Shown here: one piece after another, positions 26,605 through 35,840 of the stretch | Layout: every line of letters starts with the position of its first letter | Position numbering within the stretch: position 1 is the stretch's first letter | Source: an uncultured Collinsella sp. | GTDB lineage: Bacteria > Actinomycetota > Coriobacteriia > Coriobacteriales > Coriobacteriaceae | Direction: 5' to 3' | Length of the DNA stretch: 64,000 nucleotides | NCBI GenBank assembly: GCA_958427145.1 | Contig: CAUAAZ010000001.1 | Span: 79,551-143,550 of the forward strand | Notes under the pieces: model-generated | The model's database searches: none | Told to the model about the DNA's origin: nothing | The model's input: the letters and a program-made list of their open reading frames with translations, nothing else | Position numbers and translations under genes: made by a program

Positions 26605-27656
26605 TCCGGATACAGAACATCTACCACATGCTCGCCTATGCGTTCCAGACGCTGCAAGGGCAGAGCTACCGCGACATCGCAGCCGAGGAGTTCGACAACA
26701 CCGCCGACCTCCTCGCCGAGATACTGTCACGGGGCGTGAGCCTGCAGCTCAAGCGCGGTCTTGGCCGAGAGTACGTCGACCGCAAGGATATGCTCTCCTC
26801 ACCGAGGGGCAAGATTGAGCTGTCCGAGTCCTTGAAGACGCGCTCAATTCTGCGCAGGCAGCTGATTTGCAGCTACGACGAGTTCAGCACGGACACGCGC
26901 ATGAACCGCATCCTCAAGGCGACGATCGTGCTCTTGATTCGCTCGGACATCGACAAGGCGCGCAAGAAGGCACTTAGACGGCTGCTTCCGTACTTCGTGG
27001 ACGTGGAAGACGTGAACCTTTCGGGCGAAGACTGGCACATGCGCTTCGACCGGAACAACCAGACTTATCGCATGCTCATGAACGTGTGCTGGCTGGTCGC
27101 AAAGGGCCTTCTCCAGACGCGGGAGAGCGGGAGTCTCCGCATGATGGACTTCCTCGACGAGCAGCGAATGAGCCACCTGTACGAGAAGTTCATCCTCGAG
27201 TACTACAGACGTGAGTACCCAGAGCTTTCCGCAGGGGCGCCGTACATCAGCTGGGCACTTGACGACGGCTTCGGCGATATGCTCCCCGCCATGCACACCG
27301 ACATAACGCTCACACGGGGCAGGACCGTCCTCATCATCGACGCGAAGTACTACAGTCACACGACGCAACAGCAGTTCGACAAGCGAAGCGTCCACTCCGG
27401 AAACCTGTACCAGATCTTCACCTACGTGAAGAACAAGGAAGCGGAGCTCGCCAGCACTCACGACCAGCATAGCGTGTCGGGCATGCTGCTCTACGCCAAG
27501 ACCGACGAAGACGTGCAGCCTGATGGTGTGTATCAGATGAGCGGTAACCAAATAAGCGTGAGGACATTGGACCTGAACCAGCCCTTCGAGACAATACGTT
27601 CGCAGCTCGACGGTATTGCTGAAGCTCATTTCTCAAAAGAGGCGGCTTATGTTTGA
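26601..27656 (+). CDS. mcrC: McrC-like nuclease subunit of type IV restriction system
   Basis: A 351-residue McrC. The N-terminal helical domain contacts McrB; the C-terminal PD-(D/E)xK nuclease shows TDITLTRGRTVLIIDAKYYS, with the catalytic Asp and DAK, and a downstream Gln/Tyr motif (NLYQIFTYVK). The GTG at 26601 overlaps the McrB stop (GTGA), so the two are translationally coupled. Confidence 0.92.
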   Translation: MIRIQNIYHMLAYAFQTLQGQSYRDIAAEEFDNTADLLAEILSRGVSLQLKRGLGREYVDRKDMLSSPRGKIELSESLKTRSILRRQLICSYDEFSTDTRMNRILKATIVLLIRSDIDKARKKALRRLLPYFVDVEDVNLSGEDWHMRFDRNNQTYRMLMNVCWLVAKGLLQTRESGSLRMMDFLDEQRMSHLYEKFILEYYRREYPELSAGAPYISWALDDGFGDMLPAMHTDITLTRGRTVLIIDAKYYSHTTQQQFDKRSVHSGNLYQIFTYVKNKEAELASTHDQHSVSGMLLYAKTDEDVQPDGVYQMSGNQISVRTLDLNQPFETIRSQLDGIAEAHFSKEAAYV

Positions 27657-28086
27657 GAGCCTGACAAAACATCTGCCTGCGATTGAGAATGCCGAGGGAT
27701 TTGGCAACTGGGTTGTAGACCGAGAGAGCAAGGGCACCATGAACGACCCAATCAAGATGCCCTACGTGAATTACGGAACGACGGTTGCTGACGTTGAACA
27801 GGCAATCTACGACTTCGTCGACGAGCATTCAGAGTACGAGCTCACGCATTACCACGACACGCTTGAACGCAACGGACTCGAGTGGAGCAGCCAAGCAATG
27901 TCTGGGGCAGATGTATCGGAACTTGACGGCCAGGCGGTGATGGCGCTTCTGCTCGGAGCCGTGAGAGCAGAACGCTTCTGCGATGGAGCATTGCTCGACT
28001 TCTTTGAAGACGGGAGCATGAGACGCTGGCTGTTGAGGTTGAAAGGGATTGACGGGCGAGACGGGAATGAAGTGCGACATGAATAA
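27649..28086 (+). CDS. DUF6508-like protein in the McrBC operon
   Basis: A 145-residue protein. The C-terminal segment AVRAERFCDGALLDFFEDGS followed by WLLRLKGI, and the HYHDTLERNG region, match my recollection of the DUF6508 family, which often lies beside restriction genes. No catalytic site is evident. The ATG at 27649 overlaps the McrC stop by 8 bases, and the next gene overlaps its stop, so it belongs to the same transcript and probably modulates the restriction complex. Confidence 0.75.
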   Translation: MFESLTKHLPAIENAEGFGNWVVDRESKGTMNDPIKMPYVNYGTTVADVEQAIYDFVDEHSEYELTHYHDTLERNGLEWSSQAMSGADVSELDGQAVMALLLGAVRAERFCDGALLDFFEDGSMRRWLLRLKGIDGRDGNEVRHE

Positions 28087-28843
28087 AGATGACGCCATCG
28101 CGAAGCTTGAGTTGTTGATCAAAGAGGGCGAGACAGTTCTTGCTACTTCGCACTATATCGAAGGCGTAATCGGAGCACCTTATGTTAAGTCTGAGCTATT
28201 TAGCCCCTGGAGAGCGAAGGCATCCATTGCGCTCCATGAGCTACTTCCCGAGTCTCAGCAGGACGCGATGAAAGACCTTGAGAAGAAGGCAAACGACCAC
28301 ACCAGGATTGCAAGACAGTGGCAAGGACTTCTCCAGGGAACTTTGGAGGGAATACAGCAAGGCTTCATCGTCCTAGAAGACTCGAATGATAGCGACGGTG
28401 ACATTGTCATTGAGCAGATATTGGACAGGTTCCCCGACGTCGTTGCTTCCATCAATCGTAGACATGCTGGTAGAGACGGTTTTGCGATCAATGATGAATA
28501 CGACGTCCAAGACCTTCTCAGATCAATCTGCCTGGCCTACTTTGATGACGTACGCGCTGAGGAGGCGGTGCCCGGCTTTGCTGGAAAGAACTCGCGCACG
28601 GATTTCTATCTCAAAGACGAAGCGCGCTTCATTGAGGTGAAGATGACACGTGATGGCCTACGTGACAAGGAGCTTGGCGAGGAGTTGAGCATCGACATTC
28701 CTCAGTACAGAGAGCATCCAGGATGCGAGCGGCTTTTCTGCTTCATCTACGACCCAGGTAGACTTGTCCGAAACCCAACTGGTCTCAAGCGTGATCTCGA
28801 GAAGATAATCCCGGGATTCGTTACCGTCATCATTGCGCGGTAG
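28067..28843 (+). CDS. DpnII/MboI-like PD-(D/E)xK endonuclease
   Basis: A 258-residue protein. The first 125 residues are helical; residues about 140-258 match the DpnII/MboI-type nuclease fold: YDVQDLLRSICLAYFDDVRA, then GKNSRTDFYL and FIEVKMTRDG (catalytic Asp and ExK), followed by the FCFIYDPGRLVRNPTGL strand. The ATG at 28067 is chosen; an in-frame ATG at 28079 is equally possible. No cognate methylase survives beside it; only the truncated one at the operon head. It is the last gene of the island and is closed by a hairpin. Confidence 0.82.
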   Translation: MKCDMNKDDAIAKLELLIKEGETVLATSHYIEGVIGAPYVKSELFSPWRAKASIALHELLPESQQDAMKDLEKKANDHTRIARQWQGLLQGTLEGIQQGFIVLEDSNDSDGDIVIEQILDRFPDVVASINRRHAGRDGFAINDEYDVQDLLRSICLAYFDDVRAEEAVPGFAGKNSRTDFYLKDEARFIEVKMTRDGLRDKELGEELSIDIPQYREHPGCERLFCFIYDPGRLVRNPTGLKRDLEKIIPGFVTVIIAR

Positions 28844-28870
28844 ACAGAACAAGCAGCCTTTAGAGCTAGC

Positions 28871-28898
28871 GCCCCCGGGAGCCGAAGCTCCCGGGGGC
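28871..28898 (+). terminator. Perfect 12-bp hairpin after the restriction island
   Basis: GCCCCCGGGAGC and GCTCCCGGGGGC flank a CGAA tetraloop, 28 bases past the nuclease stop. No U-tract follows, so it may act as a transcript-end or barrier structure. Confidence 0.65.
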
Positions 28899-28991
28899 GC
28901 CCTGCGCTCGGCGAAAAGTTTTTGCGGCCCTTGCGGCTGCAAGAAGTTCCCGACAGTCTGCAAGAGTCCAAGGAGAGCCCCTGGAGGTGGG

Positions 28992-29024
28992 CAAGGTGCA
29001 AGGGGGCATTGTCCCCCACTTGAC
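28992..29024. repeat. GCAAGG…CAAGGGGG hairpin, related to one in the right-hand element
   Basis: CAAGGGGG pairs with CCCCC-A-CTTG around CATTGT. A similar GCAAGG-then-CAAGGGG/CCCCTTG hairpin lies at 58655-58684 in the mobilizable element, so this may be debris of a related element. Confidence 0.4.
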
Positions 29025-29053
29025 CTGGCCGCCTCGCGATGGATCGCATGTCC

Positions 29054-29542
29054 CTAGAGGAAAAAATCCCTCGCGCTCACGATGCGGATGCCGTCGATGT
29101 CCGTGTCGTAGGAACCCTGCCTCACGACCACGATCTTCTCGTGGTTGTCTCGTATCGACTTCAGAGGGGCGATCTCTCGCTCCCTGGTCTCGCTTGCGAA
29201 CATCTCGTCAGTCGCCTGCACATAGAGCACACGCCCGTCCCTCGTCGCGGCGAAGTCGACTTCTTTGCCATAGAGCTTGCCCACATGTACGCTCCACCCT
29301 TCGTAGAGCAGCTGGAGATACACGGCGTTCCCGAACAGGCGGCCAGTATCCGTGACCCTATAGCCGGCCATCCAGGTCCTGAAGCCGGTGTCGACGATAT
29401 ACTCCTTCGGGTTCGTCTTGAGGAGCGCCTTGCCGTGCAGATCGTATCGCGTGGCATAGAGAGGGGTCCACCACTGCGCTTTTGCCCTTCGCGCGTTCGT
29501 GATCACACCGGCGAAGTCGGTGTGATGAAAGAGCATCGCCAC
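29054..29542 (-). pseudogene. C-terminal remnant of an AAA ATPase with DUF4143
   Basis: The 162 residues (GKALLKTNPKEYIVDTGFRT, then GRLFGNAVYLQLLYEGWSVH and KEVDFAATRDGR) are the DUF4143 nuclease-like C-terminal domain of the large AAA ATPase family. The N-terminal P-loop half is absent; the DNA before the start ATG shows no continuation. The remaining frame is clean, so the truncation is recent or the fragment is kept. Confidence 0.7.
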
Positions 29543-29782
29543 CTCGAGGTATCTATCGGGCGTTTCGGTCTATCGCCTTTCAAGAGCTGCTTCTAAAATT
29601 CAAATCTCATTTCACTTTTGGGAGTATCAAAACTCCGCGCTACAGGAGGCCTAAGAACCAATCTCGAGACGAACCGCCTAAAGGGATAACGCTCTCGCCG
29701 AGAGACTGAGCAGCTTGCTCGATCGACGCGAACCGGCGATTGCTAAACCCAAAAGCCGAACCGCACGACGGCGCTCGTTTCG

Positions 29783-30088
29783 CTAAATCGACTTGATGAG
29801 ATGGCGGATCACGGTCTTGAGCTTCTCCGGCGCGCACTTGCGCGGGTCGGAGAGGTAAATCTCGTGATGGAGACGAGATTCGGAGAAGTCGGGCGCATAT
29901 CCCTGTTCCGCCGCAAATGCGTGCATGGCGCTTATGGTCGCCGGCTCGTCGTCGTAAGGCCCGGCGTGCATGCATTGAACGCATAGGCCCTCGTCGACCC
30001 TCAGCAGCCCGACCGCCGAGAAGTCCAGCTTCTTCTTGGCGGCAGCTTCCGACTTGCCGGGCGGCTTGCCCGTGATGTCGTAGCACAC
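29783..30088 (-). pseudogene. C-terminal half of a GyrI-like small-molecule-binding protein
   Basis: The 101 residues contain EGLCVQCMHAGPYDDEPATI and HHEIYLSDPRKCAPEKLKTV, the second half of the GyrI-like (SBP/BmrR effector) fold, which is normally about 200 residues. The first half is missing upstream. A fragment, probably non-functional. Confidence 0.65.
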
Positions 30089-30184
30089 CGTAGACGCTGA
30101 TGGAGACGGCTATGCACGGGCACGGGCGCACCACTGCACTTCACAGCTTGTTTCTCAAGTATTTGGGACGCACACGCGGCGTTC

Positions 30185-30207
30185 AAAAATGCGGAGCGAC
30201 TCCGCAT
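30185..30207 (-). terminator. Rho-independent terminator of the toxin gene
   Basis: On the minus strand ATGCGGAG-TCG-CTCCGCAT is followed by TTTTG, 25 bases beyond the toxin stop. Confidence 0.75.
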
Positions 30208-30231
30208 GGCTCGAGACTGAGCCGAGGCGCC

Positions 30232-30681
30232 CTACTTCTCGCCCTCCAGCAGCCCCACGATGCGGTCGATGTCGACGGCAAAGCGAGGCCTTCCCTCGCG
30301 CTCGTAGCGGTCGAGGTATGCCTGGCACTCGGAGACAATGCGCTTGGTGTTGCCGTCGATGATGCGCTGGAGCGTCTCGTAGTAGGCCGAGCCCTCGGTC
30401 CTGAAGCGGCGCTGGTAGGCCTTGGTTATGGGGAACATCTTGATGTAGTGGATGCCGTGGCGGCAGCCGGGGCGCGTCGTGGGGCGGGGTGGCAGTGCAA
30501 AGTACTGGTCTTTGGGCACGTTAGGGGCGATGTTGGAACGCAGCGGCACGGCGAAGTCCCTGCGCTTCCCGCGGAAACGCAGCCTCACCACCACGATGCA
30601 GGGGCGATTGTGCTTAAGCATGAGCTCGCGGTCGCCCTCGACGAGGTCGAAGAAGTCCTGGGAGATGGATACGATCTTCAT
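30232..30681 (-). CDS. CptN/ToxN-like endoribonuclease toxin of a type III toxin-antitoxin system
   Basis: A 149-residue protein. The core RPCIVVVRLRFRGKRRDFA followed by VPLRSNI, then KMFPITKAYQRRF and the helical C-terminus, matches the CptN/ToxN/AbiQ fold (RP…FAIPLRSNI signature, from memory). Such toxins are endoribonucleases neutralised by a structured RNA encoded immediately upstream. AAGGGGG precedes the ATG, and a GGGGCC/GGCCCC hairpin sits between promoter and ribosome site, as expected for the antitoxin terminator. It has its own terminator downstream. Confidence 0.72.
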   Translation of the reverse strand: MKIVSISQDFFDLVEGDRELMLKHNRPCIVVVRLRFRGKRRDFAVPLRSNIAPNVPKDQYFALPPRPTTRPGCRHGIHYIKMFPITKAYQRRFRTEGSAYYETLQRIIDGNTKRIVSECQAYLDRYEREGRPRFAVDIDRIVGLLEGEK

Positions 30682-30706
30682 CGGTTACGCCCCCTTCATA
30701 CGAAGC

Positions 30707-30857
30707 GGGGCCCGCATCGCTGCAGGCCCCTACAGGTGGGCGATATTCTACGCCTTGCGGCACCCCGTCGCCCACGGAGGTTAAACGTACACGTAAGCCG
30801 TACTCTGAAAGCCGCGGCTTCCGGCAAGTAGTTTATACCACGAAAGGTCGCTTTCAA
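30707..30857 (-). ncRNA. Candidate antitoxin RNA region (ToxI/CptI-like) upstream of the toxin
   Basis: On the minus strand a promoter-like TTGAAA (30857-30852) with TAAACT 16 bases later is followed by about 110 bases of structured DNA: a stem GTGGGCGA/TCGCCCAC (30736-30743 with 30768-30775) and a GGGGCC/GGCCCC hairpin (30707-30730) just before the toxin ribosome site. Type III antitoxins sit here as tandem repeats with a pseudoknot. I cannot find clean tandem repeats, so this is either a degenerate or single-unit antitoxin. Confidence 0.4.
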
Positions 30858-30871
30858 TGCGCATAGCTCGC

Positions 30872-30941
30872 AAAATAACACTCGCCGGGCGTCACCCCTG
30901 ATCTTCTCGACCGCCTCCTCCGGGTACTTATTGCGTGCCAC
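30872..30941 (-). pseudogene. TetR-family regulator N-terminal stub
   Basis: From the GTG at 30941 (GGACGGAGG upstream) the frame reads MARNKYPEEAVEKI, a typical TetR N-terminus, and then diverges into non-TetR sequence. Only the start of the gene survives, directly upstream of the toxin region. Confidence 0.45.
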
Positions 30942-31082
30942 GGGCACCTCCGTCCTTGTTATCGCGATAAACATACCATGAGTGGCGTACGGCTCGACAA
31001 GGGCTGGCGCCAAAAGAGCCCAACGGCCGTTACAGCTTCGTTAGAAACGTGCCCCACCATGGATGGTGAACCCGAAAGGTAA

Positions 31083-31115
31083 GGCGCGCGGGCACGGCGA
31101 CTCGGCCCGCGCGCC
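31083..31115 (+). promoter_or_regulatory. Leader hairpin before the lantibiotic-immunity operon
   Basis: Perfect 11-bp arms GGCGCGCGGGC/GCCCGCGCGCC with an 11-base loop end 22 bases before the ATG of the ABC ATPase and leave the ribosome site (GAAAGGA) free. It could be an attenuator, an operator, or the end of an upstream transcript. Confidence 0.5.
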
Positions 31116-31136
31116 CGGAAGAGAAAGGACGAACCC

Positions 31137-31861
<725 letters not shown>

Positions 31862-31865
<4 letters not shown>

Positions 31866-32632
31866 CGGGCGAGAAAGGCGGCCTGCTCGCGGGCCTGCGC
31901 GCCGAGGCCCTGAAGTCGCGCCACGCGGCACCGGTTCGCCTGGCCGTGCTCATGGCGCTGCCGATGCCGCTGCTCGGCGCGATGCCCTACCGGGGCGTGC
32001 AGATCTTCAGCGCGTGGAACTACTGGTACGCGCTCTTCCTGCCCGTGTCTCTCTCGCTCGTGGTGGCGTGCGTCGCGCGGGCGGACGCTCGCACGCGGAT
32101 GCGGGGGCTTCTGGGCCTGGGCTTCCCGCTCGGGCGCGCCTGGTGGGCCAAGGCGCTCTGGTGCCTCGCGCTCTGCACGCTCTCGAACCTCGTGGTCTTC
32201 GGCATCTACCTCGCGGGCTCGGCGTTCTCCTCGCAGGGCCTCACGGCCGCGGGCACCCTCACGATGCTCCTCTGCGCGCTCGCCAACACGGTGACCGCGG
32301 CGTGGATGATCCCCGCAGGGCTCTTCCTCACGGCGCGGCTCGGAATGCTCGCGGGCATCTTCTGCCCGCTCGCCGCGCAGCTCGTGGGCGGGTTCGCCTG
32401 GTCGCTGGTGCCGCTGCCGCAGCTCTTTCCGCCGTCGGCGAGCATGGTCATCCCCACGAGCTTCATCCCCGTGCTGCCGAGCGGCGAGCCACTCGCCGCG
32501 GACATGGCGCTCGGCGGGGCGCTCGCGGCGGACGGCATGCTCACGCTAGCGGGCCTTGCGGTCAGCGCGCTCGCGTTCGCCGCGCTCACGGCGGCGGGCG
32601 CGGCCTGGTTCGCGCGCTCCGAGGAGAGGTGA
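31862..32632 (+). CDS. Lantibiotic-immunity ABC permease 1 (LanE/MutE-like)
   Basis: A 256-residue protein with six hydrophobic helices and an N-terminal LRAEALKSRHAAPVRLAVLM segment typical of the MutE/EpiE permeases. The VIPTSFIPVLPSGEPL loop near residue 200 is also characteristic. Its start and stop overlap the neighbouring genes (ATGA-type), so translation is coupled. Confidence 0.85.
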
Positions 32633-33447
32633 TGGCCATGACACGACTCTCCGACCCGACGCCGCGCATGACTCTCCCGCGGGCCCTGCTCTCCGAGGCC
32701 CTGCGCCTGGCGCGCTCCCCGCTCACGGCGGCGCACCTCGTCTGCGGCCTGGCAGCCGGTCTTGCCTGCGGCGAGTACTTCTCCGTAACCCGATGGGACC
32801 CGGCGCTGGGCGCGGACGCCTACGCCCAGTTCCTCGGCGCCCTCATGCCGCTCATGTCCGCCATCGTCTGCGGGCTCGCAGTGGACAAGGAGCGCTCTGC
32901 CGGGCGCCTCGCCAACCTCACGGCGGTCCCCTCGCGCGGGCGCGCCGTCGCGGCGAAGCTGCTCGCCCTTGCGGCGCTCGGCGCGGGCGCGCTGGCCGTG
33001 GCGCTCGGCGTGTTCGGGGCCGTGCTCGCCGCCGCCGGGCGCCTGCCGCTCGGGCCCGCTCCGCTTGCGGCCGCCTGGGCGGGCATCGTGCTGGGCAGCC
33101 TGCCCCTCTACGCGCTGGGGCTCGGCGTGGCCCTGCGCCTAGGCCGCAACGCCGCCATCTGCGCCGGCGCGGCGGGGATGCTCCTCGCGTTCTTCTCAGT
33201 GGGCGGACTTGCGCACGGCCTCATGACCGGCGAGCTCACCGGTGCCCTGGCGACGCCCCTGAGCTGGGTGCCGCTCGCCTGGCCCGCGCGCCTGGGGTCG
33301 CTCGGGATAGAGGCCTTCATCGACGCCGCACGCGCGGCGGCCCCTCTCCTCACGACTGCGCTCGCCAGCCTCGTGCTCACCCTGGCAGCCGCCGCCGTCC
33401 TTCTGGCCTGGTTCTGCCGCTTCGAGGACGGGAGGGCAGATGAGTAG
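32632..33447 (+). CDS. Lantibiotic-immunity ABC permease 2 (LanG/MutG-like)
   Basis: A 271-residue six-helix permease beginning MAMTRLSDPT at the ATG overlapping the previous TGA. The early segment LLSEALRLARSPLTAAHLVC and the VDKERSAGRLANL loop fit the MutG/LanG family. A longer open frame upstream is a GC-driven shadow of permease 1. LanF-LanE-LanG together form the immunity exporter. Confidence 0.82.
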   Translation: MAMTRLSDPTPRMTLPRALLSEALRLARSPLTAAHLVCGLAAGLACGEYFSVTRWDPALGADAYAQFLGALMPLMSAIVCGLAVDKERSAGRLANLTAVPSRGRAVAAKLLALAALGAGALAVALGVFGAVLAAAGRLPLGPAPLAAAWAGIVLGSLPLYALGLGVALRLGRNAAICAGAAGMLLAFFSVGGLAHGLMTGELTGALATPLSWVPLAWPARLGSLGIEAFIDAARAAAPLLTTALASLVLTLAAAAVLLAWFCRFEDGRADE

Positions 33448-33628
33448 GAAGCCGCTCGCCGCCGCGCTCGCCCTCCTCTCCGCAGCGCTCGTCCTGGGCG
33501 GGAATGCCCTGCTCGACGCCGGCTGGGGGTCGGCGCTGCGCTCGATCGCCGACCGCGTGCTGCCCAACCCCGAGATCGCCATGTGGGCGCCCGCGCCCGC
33601 GGCTGCGCGCGGGGCTCTGGACCGCTGA
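33440..33628 (+). CDS. Small membrane or secreted protein of the immunity operon
   Basis: A 62-residue frame with a hydrophobic N-terminal helix (LAAALALLSAALVLGGNALL) and a short polar remainder. It overlaps the permease by 8 bases and precedes the response regulator by 45. No lipobox is seen. It may be a membrane-anchored accessory immunity peptide; the family is not recognised. Confidence 0.55.
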   Translation: MSRKPLAAALALLSAALVLGGNALLDAGWGSALRSIADRVLPNPEIAMWAPAPAAARGALDR

Positions 33629-33673
33629 GCGCGGCGCAAGTACAATGCCGACGGAAGTTTCAGGAGGTCGAAC

Positions 33674-34336
33674 ATGGCGAGAATACTGGCAGTGGATGAT
33701 GAGCGGGCGATCCTCGACGCGCTCGCGCGCGTCCTCGGCCGCGACGGCCACGAGGTCGTCAAGGCAGCGGACCCGACGGCGGTCCCGGGGACGGACCTCT
33801 CGCGCTTCGACCTCGTGCTCTGCGACGTCATGATGCCGGGGCTCGACGGCTTCAAGCTCGTGCGGCAGATCCGCCCGGACTTCGACGGGCCCATCATCTT
33901 CCTGACCGCGCGCGTGGCCGTGGACGACGCCGTGGCCGGCTACGGCCTGGGCGCCGACGACTACGTCCGCAAGCCCTTCGGGGCCGCGGAGCTGCGCGCC
34001 AAGGTCGCGGCCCATCTACGCCGTGAGCGCCGGCCGCGCTCGCACGCCCTCTCCTTCGGGGAGGTGCGGATCGACCTCGGGGCGCGCGGCCTCGCCGTGG
34101 GCGGCGAGGCTGTGCCGCTCACGCCCACCGAGTACGCCATCTGCGAGTACCTCGCCCGCCACCCCGGGCAGGTCATGAGCCGCGCGCAGATCCGCGAGGC
34201 GGTGCTCGGCTGGGAGAGCGACGCCGACGACGCGGCCATATCCATGCAGGTCAGCCGCGCCCGGAGGAAACTCTCCGAGGCCGGCGCCGATCCGATCGCG
34301 ACCGTCTGGGGGATGGGGTACAAGTGGCAGCTCTGA
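33674..34336 (+). CDS. OmpR-family response regulator of the immunity operon
   Basis: A 220-residue receiver and winged-helix protein. The acceptor is Asp51 in LVLCDVMMPG, with DDE at 8-10 and the switch Lys in VRKPFG. The winged helix is at residues 125-218 (TPTEYAICEYLARHPGQVMS). AGGAGG precedes the ATG. It overlaps the kinase start by 13 bases and belongs to the group that controls lantibiotic-responsive immunity genes (NisR/SpaR-like). Confidence 0.92.
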   Translation: MARILAVDDERAILDALARVLGRDGHEVVKAADPTAVPGTDLSRFDLVLCDVMMPGLDGFKLVRQIRPDFDGPIIFLTARVAVDDAVAGYGLGADDYVRKPFGAAELRAKVAAHLRRERRPRSHALSFGEVRIDLGARGLAVGGEAVPLTPTEYAICEYLARHPGQVMSRAQIREAVLGWESDADDAAISMQVSRARRKLSEAGADPIATVWGMGYKWQL

Positions 34337-35760
34337 GGACCGGGGCGCGAGGTCGCGGGGGCATGCCGCTCTCCTTCGTCATCGCGCGCTACTTCGCCTA
34401 CGCGTTCGCGGCGGTCGCCACGGCGTGGCTCGCCTCGTTCATGGCGCTCTCCGCGGCGATCAACGCGGGCTTCGTCTACGAGGCGAGCTGGGGGCCGGCC
34501 AATGCGCGCGAGGTCGCGGAGGGCCTGGCACGCGACGGCGTCTGCGGGCAGCAGGACGTGCCGACGGCGTACCGCTACCTCATCCTGAACAAGGACGGAC
34601 ACGTGCTGATGACAGACCTCGAGGGCACGCGGCTCGAGGGCGCGACGGAAATGGCCCGTGCGGCACTCGCCGCGGATCCGGGCACAGTGGAGATCGAGGG
34701 CGGGGGCTCGGGCCTCACCTACGCCGCGTTCCCACTCAAGGGCGGCGGGGCATGCGCACTCGTCAGCGAGTACCTGCCTCAGTGGGTCTCGCGCGACCTC
34801 GCCGGCCTGCTTCCCAACCCGCAGAACCTCATGCTCGTCGGCGCCGCTGCGGGAAGCGCGCTCGCGCTCGCGCTCGTGGCGCGCCGCGCGAGCCGCGTGA
34901 TCTCGCGCAAGATGGCGCCGCTCGCGGAGGCGGCGGGGCGCGTCGGCGCGGGGGAGCTCGACTTCGCGGTCGGCAGCACCAACGTGCGCGAGGTGAACGA
35001 CGTCCTCGCCGCGATGGACGCCATGCGGACCTCCCTCGCCGAGTCGCTCGAGGCCCGCTGGGCCGCGGAGCGGGGGCAGCGCGAGCAGGTGGCGTCGCTC
35101 GCCCACGACCTCAAGACGCCGCTCACCGTGCTGCGCGCAAACGCCGACTTCGTGGCGGAGGAGCTGGAAGACGAGAAAGACGCCGAACTCGCGGCCGCCG
35201 CGCGCGACATAGCCGGCAGTGTCGAAAGGCTCGACGGCTACGTGCGCCTGCTCATCGAGGCCTCGCGCGGGTCCGGCGGGGCGGAGAGGGCCCCCATGCG
35301 GCCGGCCGAGCTCTGCGAGCAGGTCCTCGCCGAGGCCGCCCAAATCGCCCGGTCGCGAGGCGTGACGCTCGACGCGGCCACGGGCCCCGCTGTCGCGGGC
35401 GCGCCCGAGGCCCCGCTCGACCGAACCGCCCTGGCGCGAGCCGCCGCGAACCTTGTGGTCAACGCCGCCGAGCACGCGCGCTCGCGCGTGGCGGTCTCCT
35501 GCGACGTCGTGGGCGGATACCTCGTCATCGAGGTCGCTGACGACGGACCGGGCTTCTCTCCCGCCGCCCTCGAACGCGGCTGTGAGCGCCTCTTCACAGA
35601 CGACTCCTCCCGTTCCTCGCGCGACGGAGGCCGCCACTACGGACTCGGCCTCCACGCCGCCTCCGAGGCCGCGAGCGCCCACGGGGGCTCCGTCTCGCTC
35701 GCCAACAGCCCCTCAGGCGGCGCGGTGGCCACCATTGCGGTCCCCCTGTGCGGGGCCTGA
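34324..35760 (+). CDS. Sensor histidine kinase of the immunity operon
   Basis: A 478-residue kinase from the GTG at 34324. Membrane helices are at about 17-47 and 168-187, with a 115-residue external domain between them, then a HAMP-like segment, the H-box LAHDLKTPLT with His261, the N-box NLVVNAAEHA and the G-boxes DDGPGF and HYGLGLHAA. The external domain has only two Cys (74 and 143). It resembles the NisK/SpaK-type sensors that bind lantibiotics. The stop codon lies inside the terminator stem. Confidence 0.9.
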   Translation: MAALRTGARGRGGMPLSFVIARYFAYAFAAVATAWLASFMALSAAINAGFVYEASWGPANAREVAEGLARDGVCGQQDVPTAYRYLILNKDGHVLMTDLEGTRLEGATEMARAALAADPGTVEIEGGGSGLTYAAFPLKGGGACALVSEYLPQWVSRDLAGLLPNPQNLMLVGAAAGSALALALVARRASRVISRKMAPLAEAAGRVGAGELDFAVGSTNVREVNDVLAAMDAMRTSLAESLEARWAAERGQREQVASLAHDLKTPLTVLRANADFVAEELEDEKDAELAAAARDIAGSVERLDGYVRLLIEASRGSGGAERAPMRPAELCEQVLAEAAQIARSRGVTLDAATGPAVAGAPEAPLDRTALARAAANLVVNAAEHARSRVAVSCDVVGGYLVIEVADDGPGFSPAALERGCERLFTDDSSRSSRDGGRHYGLGLHAASEAASAHGGSVSLANSPSGGAVATIAVPLCGA

Positions 35761-35777
35761 CGACTCAGGCCCCGCAC
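35748..35777 (+). terminator. Hairpin terminator that includes the kinase stop codon
   Basis: Perfect 13-bp arms GTGCGGGGCCTGA/TCAGGCCCCGCAC with a CGAC loop; the kinase TGA is the last triplet of the left arm. No U-tract follows. Confidence 0.7.
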
Positions 35778-35840
35778 ACCGGAGTGCCTCGCAATCAAAC
35801 GCTTCCCGGATAATAATACCCGTTGCAGGGATCGCCCTGG

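Noticed and set aside
32014..32631. Upstream extension of permease 2 through permease 1
   Set aside because: The extension is arginine/alanine-rich antisense-like sequence; the ATG overlapping the permease 1 stop gives the normal family length.
33961..35682. 573-codon minus-strand frame over the response regulator and kinase
   Set aside because: GC-rich shadow of two genes with intact catalytic motifs; no start site or known domain.
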